From CAIWHR01 sp963846855 (GTDB taxonomy: Bacteria; Pseudomonadota; Gammaproteobacteria; Burkholderiales; Casimicrobiaceae), in assembly GCA_963846855.1 (NCBI GenBank), contig CAWJXK010000004.1, forward strand, positions 558,001 through 622,000: a stretch of 64,000 nt of DNA, written 5' to 3'. This document shows positions 27,937 through 34,322 of this stretch, piece after piece (positions within the stretch are counted from its first letter, which is position 1; every line of letters starts with the position of its first letter). Position numbers and translations under genes: made by a program. The notes beneath the pieces were generated by a model, which saw only the letters and a program-made list of their open reading frames with translations, was not told the DNA's origin and did not search any database.

Positions 27937-29673
27937 ATGGCCAGCTTTGCACTGCACGGGATCGGCGTATCGGGCGGAATCGCGATCGGACGGGCGCAGC
28001 TCGTCTCGCACGCGATGCTCGAGGTCGCGCACTACGCCATTTCGCAGGCGAAGGTCGAGGCCGAGATCGCGCGCTTCGCGACCGCGATCCATGAGGTGCA
28101 GACCGAGCTCGAGGGCCTGCACGGCGCGATGACCGGCGGCGACGCGCCCGCCGAGTTCGGCGCGTTCCTCGACGTGCACTGGATGATCCTGAACGATCCG
28201 ACGCTGTCGGACGTGCCCAAGAAGATCATCGCCGAGCAGCACTGCAACGCCGAGTGGGCGCTTACCCAGCAGATGAACGTCCTGGTCGAGCAGTTCGACC
28301 AGATCGAGGACGAGTACCTGCGCGAGCGCAAGGCCGACGTGGTCCACGTCGTCGAGCGGGTGTTGAAGCGCCTGCTCGGGCGGCCCGGCGCCGTCTCGCC
28401 GCCCGGCGCCGAGCAGCACACCATCCTGGTCGCACACGATCTCTCGCCGGCCGACGTCATCCAATTCAAGCAACACCGTTACGCCGGATTCCTCACCGAC
28501 CTGGGCGGGGTGACGTCGCACACGGCGATCGTCGCGCGGAGTCTCGCGGTGCCCGCGGTCGTCGCCGCGCACAACGCGCGCGCGTTGATCCGGGAGAACG
28601 AGCTCCTCATCATCGATGGCACCAACCATGTCGTCATCGTCAATCCCGACAAGTCGGTGCTCGCCGAATACCGGCTGAAGCAGGGCGAGCTGGGTCTCGA
28701 ACGGGCGAAACTCAAGCGGCTGAAGACCAAGCCGGCGACGACGATCGACGGCACCGAGATCGAGCTCTTCGCCAACATCGAGCTTCCGGGGGACCTTCCC
28801 CAGGCCCTCGAGAATGGCGCGTCGGGAATCGGCCTGTTCCGCTCGGAATTCCTCTTCCTCAACCGTGATGGGCTGCCGTCGGAGGACGAGCAGTTCGAGG
28901 CCTATCGCGCCGTCGCCGAGGGCATGCACGGGAAGCCGGTGACGATCCGGACGTTCGACCTTGGCGCCGACAAGCAGATCTCGGGGCTGGGCGGCCTCGT
29001 CCGCGTCGCGCCGAATCCCGCGCTCGGCTTGCGGGCGGTGCGCTTCTGCCTCGCCGAACCGCGGCTCTTCCTCACGCAGCTTCGCGCGATCCTGCGCGCG
29101 TCGCATTACGGCAACGTGCGCATCCTGATCCCGATGCTGGCGTCGGCGTCCGAGATCAACCAGACGCTCGACATGATCGCGCAGGCGAAGGAAACGCTGC
29201 GCGAGCAGGGCGTGCCCTTCGACTCGGGCATCAAGGTCGGCGGCATGATCGAGATACCGGCGGCGGCGCTCGCGATCTCGTCGTTTCTCGCCAAGCTCGA
29301 TTTCCTGTCGATCGGGACGAACGACCTCATCCAGTACACGCTCGCCGTCGACCGCGCTGACGACGCGGTGTCGCACCTCTACGATCCGCTGCACCCCGCG
29401 GTGCTGAAGCTCCTCGCGATGTCGATCGACGCCGCCAACCGCGCCAAGGTCTCGATCGCGGTCTGCGGCGAGATGGCGGGGGAGGTCGCGCTGACGCGGC
29501 TGCTGCTCGGCCTTGGGCTGCGCAACCTGTCGATGCATCCGGCGCACCTGCTCTCGGTCAAGCAGCGCGTCCTCACCACCGAGGTCGCGCGGGCCAAGCC
29601 GGTGGTCGACCGCATGCGCCGCCAGGACGATCCGGTGAAGCTCGCGGCGCTGCTCGACAAGCTCAATCTCTGA
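27937..29673 (+). CDS. ptsI: Phosphoenolpyruvate-protein phosphotransferase (enzyme I)
   Basis: A 578-residue cytoplasmic EI, which takes phosphate from PEP and hands it to HPr. The active-site His is in LGGVTSHTAIVARSL (about residue 198). The PEP-binding TIM-barrel domain shows FRSEFLFLNRDGLPSEDEQF, VTIRTFDLGADKQ, the signature LSIGTNDLIQYTLAVDR and the acid/base Cys in VCGEMAGE. The N-terminus MASFALHGIGVSGGIAIGRA is typical. It follows ptsH by 47 bases and ends the operon. No terminator with a T-tract is evident after it. Confidence 0.97.
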   Translation: MASFALHGIGVSGGIAIGRAQLVSHAMLEVAHYAISQAKVEAEIARFATAIHEVQTELEGLHGAMTGGDAPAEFGAFLDVHWMILNDPTLSDVPKKIIAEQHCNAEWALTQQMNVLVEQFDQIEDEYLRERKADVVHVVERVLKRLLGRPGAVSPPGAEQHTILVAHDLSPADVIQFKQHRYAGFLTDLGGVTSHTAIVARSLAVPAVVAAHNARALIRENELLIIDGTNHVVIVNPDKSVLAEYRLKQGELGLERAKLKRLKTKPATTIDGTEIELFANIELPGDLPQALENGASGIGLFRSEFLFLNRDGLPSEDEQFEAYRAVAEGMHGKPVTIRTFDLGADKQISGLGGLVRVAPNPALGLRAVRFCLAEPRLFLTQLRAILRASHYGNVRILIPMLASASEINQTLDMIAQAKETLREQGVPFDSGIKVGGMIEIPAAALAISSFLAKLDFLSIGTNDLIQYTLAVDRADDAVSHLYDPLHPAVLKLLAMSIDAANRAKVSIAVCGEMAGEVALTRLLLGLGLRNLSMHPAHLLSVKQRVLTTEVARAKPVVDRMRRQDDPVKLAALLDKLNL

Positions 29674-29778
29674 ATACGGTCCGCCGCGGATTCGGAATTC
29701 CGGGCCATTCCACGTGTTTGCCGTGCCAGGTCCCGGGCGCTCGCCGATGCGCGCGCGCTGTGCAATAATGACATTGTC

Positions 29779-30309
29779 ATGAGATTCCCCCTCCGCCTGC
29801 CCATCAGGCTGCGTGCATGCGTCGGCGTGTGCGCGGCGGCCGCCTTCGCCGTTGCCATTATCCCGTCGGCAGCCGCGGTCGAGCCCGGGGCGCTGGCGCC
29901 CGCGTTCGCGCTGCCGGACGGCAACGGCGAAGTCGTCTCGCTGGGAAAATTGCGCGGTCGTGTCGTCTACGTCGACTTCTGGGCGTCGTGGTGCGGCCCC
30001 TGCCGGCAATCGTTCCCGTGGATGAGCGAGATGCAGCGCAAGTACGGCGCGCAAGGCTTCACCGTGGTCGGCATCAACGTCGACAAGCGCGACGCCGACG
30101 CGCGGCGCTTCCTGCAGCAGGTCCCGGCGACGTTCACGATCGTGTTCGACCCAATGGGGCAGGTGCCGGCCGCGTACGGAGTGAAGGCGATGCCCAATTC
30201 GTATCTCATCGACGCGCAGGGCCGCGTCGCCGGCGTCGAATATGGCTTCAAGGACGAGCGCAAGGCGGAGCTCGAGCGCCAGATCGCCGCCCTGATCGCG
30301 GCGCGCTGA
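29779..30309 (+). CDS. TlpA-like periplasmic thioredoxin
   Basis: A 176-residue thioredoxin-fold protein exported by an N-terminal signal or anchor (about residues 1-33, ending SAAAVEPGA). The redox motif WASWCGPCRQSF is intact and the cis-Pro loop reads KAMPNSYLID, as in TlpA/ResA. It would reduce or guard thiols of exported proteins. An aataat box lies about 17 bases before the ATG, a candidate promoter. It is the first of four genes (TlpA, DUF4266, DUF3570, ApbE), which suggests it services the Cys-rich DUF4266 lipoprotein. Confidence 0.93.
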   Translation: MRFPLRLPIRLRACVGVCAAAAFAVAIIPSAAAVEPGALAPAFALPDGNGEVVSLGKLRGRVVYVDFWASWCGPCRQSFPWMSEMQRKYGAQGFTVVGINVDKRDADARRFLQQVPATFTIVFDPMGQVPAAYGVKAMPNSYLIDAQGRVAGVEYGFKDERKAELERQIAALIAAR

Positions 30310-30339
30310 TGACGGCCGCATCCCGGGAGGGAGGCATGC

Positions 30340-30558
30340 ATGCGAAATGATTTGTTTCTGCTGATGCTTACCTTGGCATTGGGCGGCTGCGCGACGCTGC
30401 AACCGCCGCAGCCATGGGAAAAGGGCGATCTCGCCAAGCCGTCGATGCAGATCGATCCCGATCCGCTGCACACGACGCTGGAGCAGCACATCTACACCAG
30501 CAAGGAAGCCGCGACCGGTGGCTACGGCGTCGGCGGCGGCGGCTGTGGCTGCAACTGA
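30340..30558 (+). CDS. DUF4266 lipoprotein with C-terminal Cys-Gly tail
   Basis: A 72-residue lipoprotein. The lipobox LALGGC gives lipidated Cys17 and a mature protein of only about 56 residues. The middle holds QPWEKGDLAKPSMQID and LEQHIYTSKEAATGGYG, and the protein ends VGGGGCGCN: two cysteines in a glycine-rich tail, the hallmark of DUF4266. It starts 30 bases after the TlpA gene behind a gggaggg ribosome site and overlaps the next gene. Its function is not established. The tail could carry a metal or flavin-related modification, since an ApbE transferase and a thioredoxin are encoded beside it; that is inference. Confidence 0.9.
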   Translation: MRNDLFLLMLTLALGGCATLQPPQPWEKGDLAKPSMQIDPDPLHTTLEQHIYTSKEAATGGYGVGGGGCGCN

Positions 30559-31744
30559 ACGCAAGCGACGGGCGCGGCACCGGCGCGGCGCGGCGATTGT
30601 GCAGCCGGGGCCCGGGTTCGCAAAAAAGCGCGCACCCGATCTGACGAGCGGGGCGGGCGCGCTTCTCGCCGCGGCACTCGCGTTGCCCGGGATGCTCCCG
30701 ACCAGCGCCGCCGCGCAGTCGGTGCACGATCACGGCGTCGTCGAGCTCAAGTATCTCAACTATCGCGACTGGCAGCCGGGCGCGGATCGGATGACGGTGC
30801 AGAGCCCCACGCTCTATGCGCTCGTGCCGATCGACGACACGCTGGAGGTCGAGGGATCGGTCGTCTACGACGCGATGTCGGGGGCGTCGCCGCTTTTCTT
30901 CAATGCGCTCTCCGGCGCGTCGCATCAAGGTGTCGGCGATTACCGGACCGCGGGCGAAGCCAAGGCGACCAAGTACTTCAACGGCTGGTCGCTTTCCTTG
31001 GGCGGCGTTGCCTCGTCGGAGCAGGATTATCTTTCGCGCGGTGGCGGGATCGACGTTCGCATCTTCTCCGACGATCGCAACACGACCTACGCCTTCGGCT
31101 TCGCCGGAACGAGCGACCGCATCTATCCCACCAACGGTGTCGTGTCGAATGCCCCGCGCAACACCGTCGAGTTCCTGGTGGGGATCACGCAGGCGCTGTC
31201 GCCGACGTCGATCGTGAACTCCAACATCACGTACTCGCACGGTCACGGCTACTACGACGATCCGTACAAGACGTTCGACCACCGGCCGTCCGAGCGGAAC
31301 GTCTTCGCGTGGCTCACCCGCTACAACGAATATTTCGAGAAGCAGGACGCGACGCTGCGGCTTTCCTACCGGCTGCTTGCCGATTCGTGGGGAAGCGTCT
31401 CCAATACCTTCGGCGCCGCCTGGGTGCAGCCGCTGCCGCAGGGTTTCAGCGTCACGCCGGAGTTCCGCTACTACACGCAGAGTTCGGCAGATTTCTATTT
31501 CGGCCCGCCGCTCGGCAACCACCTGGTGTTCGGCGACCCCTATACGGCCGACACACGGCTCGCAGCATTCGGCGCGTTCACGCTCGGCCTCGACGTCGCG
31601 AAGTCGTTCGGCGATGGCTGGAGCGCCGACGTGCGCGTCGATTTCTACCGCCAGCAGTCGAACTGGCGGATCGGCGGAGGCAGCCCGGGTATCCTTCCGT
31701 TTTCGGCGCGCTGGATCATCGCGGGCATCACGAAGAACTTCTGA
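30545..31744 (+). CDS. DUF3570 outer-membrane beta-barrel protein
   Basis: A protein of about 399 residues with a leader (hydrophobic GAGALLAAALALPGMLPTSA, cleavage near AAAQS) followed by alternating aromatic-rich strands and a C-terminal AGITKNF, typical of outer-membrane barrels. GTG 30545 (VAATERKRR, overlapping DUF4266 by 14 bases) is chosen because it gives a short basic leader; ATG 30518 and GTG 30599 are alternatives. Near the N-terminus two copies of SGAS occur, DAMSGASP and NALSGASH, resembling the SGA(T/S) core of ApbE flavinylation sites but lacking the final Thr/Ser. It is co-directional with, and probably functionally tied to, DUF4266 and ApbE. Confidence 0.85.
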   Translation: MAATERKRRARHRRGAAIVQPGPGFAKKRAPDLTSGAGALLAAALALPGMLPTSAAAQSVHDHGVVELKYLNYRDWQPGADRMTVQSPTLYALVPIDDTLEVEGSVVYDAMSGASPLFFNALSGASHQGVGDYRTAGEAKATKYFNGWSLSLGGVASSEQDYLSRGGGIDVRIFSDDRNTTYAFGFAGTSDRIYPTNGVVSNAPRNTVEFLVGITQALSPTSIVNSNITYSHGHGYYDDPYKTFDHRPSERNVFAWLTRYNEYFEKQDATLRLSYRLLADSWGSVSNTFGAAWVQPLPQGFSVTPEFRYYTQSSADFYFGPPLGNHLVFGDPYTADTRLAAFGAFTLGLDVAKSFGDGWSADVRVDFYRQQSNWRIGGGSPGILPFSARWIIAGITKNF

Positions 31745-31783
31745 CGTTCGCGGCCGCTCCGGCCCGCTGGGGATTCCCGTTCG

Positions 31784-32692
31784 ATGAAGATGCCGGTCCT
31801 GTGCAGGACGTTTCGCGCGATGGCCGCGGACAACGAGCTGCAGCTCGCCGCCGCAGACCCGGTGCTCGCGGAGCGCGCCGCCGCGGCCGCGATCGCCGAC
31901 GTGAAGCGGATCGAGGCGAAGTACTCGCGCTATCGCGAGGACAGCGTGACGACTTCGATCAACCGCGCCGCCGGCGGGATCCCCGTCAGGATCGATGCGG
32001 AGACGGCGGCGCTGCTCGACTATGCGCAGCGCTGCCATGAAATCTCCGACGGATTGTTCGACATCACGGCGGGCGTGCTGCGCCGCTGCTGGGATTTCCG
32101 CGCCCCACCGCCGCGCCTGCCGGCGCCGGCGGCGCTCGCCGCCGCGTGCGCACTGATCGGCTGGAGCGATGTCGAGCGCGACGACGCTCGCGTACGGCTT
32201 CCGCGCGCCGGCATGGAAATCGACTTCGGCGGCATCGGCAAGGAATACGCGGCCGACCGTGCCGCGACAATCCTGCAGGAGGCGGGCATCGCGCACGCGC
32301 TCGTGAACCTCGCCGGGGATGTACGCGCGATCGGCCCGCAGGCCGACGGCACGCCCTGGCGCGTGGCGATCCGGCATCCGCGGCGCGAGAACGCGGTGAT
32401 CGCATCCGTCGAGCTCGCCGGCGGCGCCGTCGCGACGAGCGGCGACTACGAGCGCTATTTTGATCTCGACGGGCGGCGCTACTGCCACATACTCGACCCG
32501 CGCACGGGCATGCCCGTCGCGCATTGGCAGTCGGTCAGCGTGGTGGCGCCGCTGTGCGTCGTGGCCGGCAGCTGCGCGACGATCGCGATGCTGCGAGAAG
32601 AAGGCGGCGCGGCGTTCCTCGCCGCGCAGGGCGTGCGCTACATCGCCGTCGGGCCGGACGGCCGCCGCGTCGGCGACGCTATTGCGTCCTGA
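31784..32692 (+). CDS. apbE: FAD:protein FMN transferase
   Basis: ApbE-family enzyme (302 residues), which attaches FMN from FAD to a Thr/Ser of exported redox proteins. Visible motifs: RYREDSVTTSINRAA, SDGLFDITAGVLRRCWDF, the IDFGGIGKEYAADRAATIL segment, LVNLAGDVRAIG, and the metal-binding HILDPRTGMPVAHW. No clear signal peptide is seen at the chosen ATG, so export is uncertain. It closes the TlpA-DUF4266-DUF3570-ApbE cluster, 39 bases after the DUF3570 gene. The substrate is most simply another product of this cluster, but no canonical target motif ending in SxT is seen in it. Confidence 0.93.
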   Translation: MKMPVLCRTFRAMAADNELQLAAADPVLAERAAAAAIADVKRIEAKYSRYREDSVTTSINRAAGGIPVRIDAETAALLDYAQRCHEISDGLFDITAGVLRRCWDFRAPPPRLPAPAALAAACALIGWSDVERDDARVRLPRAGMEIDFGGIGKEYAADRAATILQEAGIAHALVNLAGDVRAIGPQADGTPWRVAIRHPRRENAVIASVELAGGAVATSGDYERYFDLDGRRYCHILDPRTGMPVAHWQSVSVVAPLCVVAGSCATIAMLREEGGAAFLAAQGVRYIAVGPDGRRVGDAIAS

Positions 32693-32704
32693 CGTCCCGG
32701 TCGG

Positions 32705-33903
32705 CTATTGGCAGAGCGTCCCGGCGGGCGCGGCGAAGAGAAACCGCGTGAGCTGCTTCGTGATCTGCGTCGGCGCTGCCATGCCGGAAAGCTGGATGCT
32801 CGCGCTGAAGTTCATGTGGCTGCCATCGGGGAAGCTGAACGTCGCCGTGCCGACCGGCTGCTTGCTCACGTCGCTGGCATTGAAGTTGTTCCAGGTGGGG
32901 CCCGAATTCCGGATGACAGGGCCGCTATAGGCGCTGTCCGCGCCCTGAATCGCGAGCGCCGACAGCCACATCAGCGACCCGTCGATGTCGTAGGTGTACC
33001 AAGTGGCGAATATCTTTGCGGGGAGCGTGCCCTGATGCGTGATGTTGACCCCCCATCCGGATTCGGTGGGCACCCACCACAGATCCTGATAGTTGGTGGC
33101 CGTGGCGAAACTCGGTTGCGCGCTGTAGGTGCAGGTCGGCACCGATCCGTAGATGAACTTCGTCAGGGTCTTGGTCTGCATGCGGAAAGCCCGTCAAGGT
33201 GTATGAGAACGATCCATTGGCGGCATCGGTGAAGGAGATCGACCCCGAGCCCGCCGGCGTCGCCGGCGCCGGGCTCGGGTTGTTCAGCCCCAACCCCTGG
33301 TTCGCGAAGATAGGTCCGGAGAATGTGCCGTCCGTGTTCTGCTTCGCGAGCATCGACAGCCACCAGGCCTTGCCCTGCGTGTCGTACGTGTACCAGGTGG
33401 CGTAGATCTGGTTGCCCTGGTGCGCAAAGTTCACACCCCAGCCCGATTCCGCGGGCACCCACCACAAGCCGCCGTAGTTCGCCGGGCCCGCCGCCGCCAC
33501 CGCCACCACCGCCGCCACCCCCAATTGCGCCCTCAGTGAGGTCGCAAGGCCCGGGCAAGGGGGTGATCTTGCATGCGTAGAAGTACTCGGCAAGGTCGCC
33601 GAGGGCGTTCGGTTGGGACCGTACGAACTCGGCATAGCCTGCGGGAGTATAAAGCGGCAGCGCGTAGTCGATCCAATTGGGATCACGCGCCCCGTTCAGC
33701 AGTATCGGATTGGGGTTTGGCAGCGCTGGATTACCAACGCGCGGGTCGGAGAGGTGGCACCCGATGCAGTCCAAGTTTTTGTACGCCGCCAGCCCCTTTG
33801 CTGGGTCGCCGGTCGGTACGGTCGACTGCCCAAGCGACGGAAGCGACCATGCGCACGCGACGATGGCGAGGAATGCAACTCGGAGCGAGGCGGAACGTTT
33901 CAT
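32705..33903 (-). pseudogene. Exported cytochrome c fused to W-rich repeats, with two frameshifts
   Basis: The gene starts at ATG 33903 with a signal peptide (MKRSASLRVAFLAIVACAWS). A single c-type haem site CIGCH follows near residue 48, in a small domain ending FYACKITPLPG, then a run of 12 glycines. Two repeats follow, LWWVPAESGWGVNFAHQG with ATWYTYD, and LWWVPTESGWGVNITHQG with ATWYTYD, each about 100 residues. The frame changes at an extra G in the minus-strand ggg (33487-33489) and again near 33185. Restoring one base at each site gives one protein of about 398 residues. Such repeats occur in secreted proteins of unknown role. Likely periplasmic or surface electron carrier; indels are probably sequencing errors. 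Confidence 0.72.
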
Positions 33904-33988
33904 CGCGGGCCCTTCCAACCTTGTAGGGGGGCGCCCGAGGGCGCGGGACGGCGCGGCCGACGCGCGGGACGCGCTGCGGCGAGCCAAA

Positions 33989-34020
33989 TTATTCCAATGT
34001 CATGTTATTCCAATGTCATG
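33989..34020. repeat. Tandem 16-bp direct repeat upstream of the cytochrome gene
   Basis: Two exact head-to-tail copies of ttattccaatgtcatg occupy 33989-34004 and 34005-34020, in an AT-richer patch about 86 bases upstream of the cytochrome start. Direct repeats with this spacing (16 bp, about 1.5 helix turns) can be activator or response-regulator sites. No regulator gene is adjacent, so the role is inferred. Confidence 0.6.
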
Positions 34021-34154
34021 AAATCGGTCAAGAGGGCAAACGATAGGGGGCCGCCGACGGAAGGGTTTTTGCGGGCGCCTTGGGTCGCTCGCGGGGCGGC
34101 CGGGCTGGCCACTGGGGGTCATTAGGCAATCCGCGGCCGCCGGGATAAAATGGC

Positions 34155-34245
34155 CGCGAGCGCCGATTTGAACCAGCTTGCGGGCGCGTAACGGGCATCC
34201 GGATCAAAGGGATACCGCTACAAATACGGCTAAAGCGGAGAAGGC
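34155..34245 (+). ncRNA. SAM-II riboswitch
   Basis: The sequence matches the SAM-II (metA motif) pattern. Stem P1 is gcgcc (34160-34164) with ggcgc (34183-34187); the loop begins gatttgaacc; the 3' part is ggctaaagcgg (34228-34238). The pseudoknot pairs ccagctt (34173-34179, a75 bulged) with aagcgg (34233-34238), six base pairs. The L3 linker is longer than in the minimal form and holds its own small hairpins. SAM-II binds S-adenosylmethionine and represses methionine genes. It lies directly upstream of metX, the expected target, with a terminator between them, so control may be by attenuation. Confidence 0.75.
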
Positions 34246-34261
34246 AGGCGGCACCCCCGCT

Positions 34262-34299
34262 CCCGACCCGATTAGCGCGAAGCTGGTCGGGTTTTTGTT
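34262..34299 (+). terminator. Intrinsic terminator (attenuator) between riboswitch and metX
   Basis: A cccgac (34262-34267) / gtcggg (34286-34291) stem is followed by ttttt at 34292-34296. It lies 17 bases after the SAM-II aptamer and 27 before the metX ATG. Placed inside a leader, it would stop transcription of metXW, presumably when SAM is bound; the antiterminator pairing was not worked out. Confidence 0.7.
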
Positions 34300-34322
34300 G
34301 TCGACAGAACGCGGGCTTCGCC

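Noticed and set aside
33481..33520. Phase-variable repeat tract in the cytochrome gene
   Set aside because: The units are trinucleotides, so slippage keeps frame; a single-base homopolymer error explains the break better. Kept only as a low-interest note.
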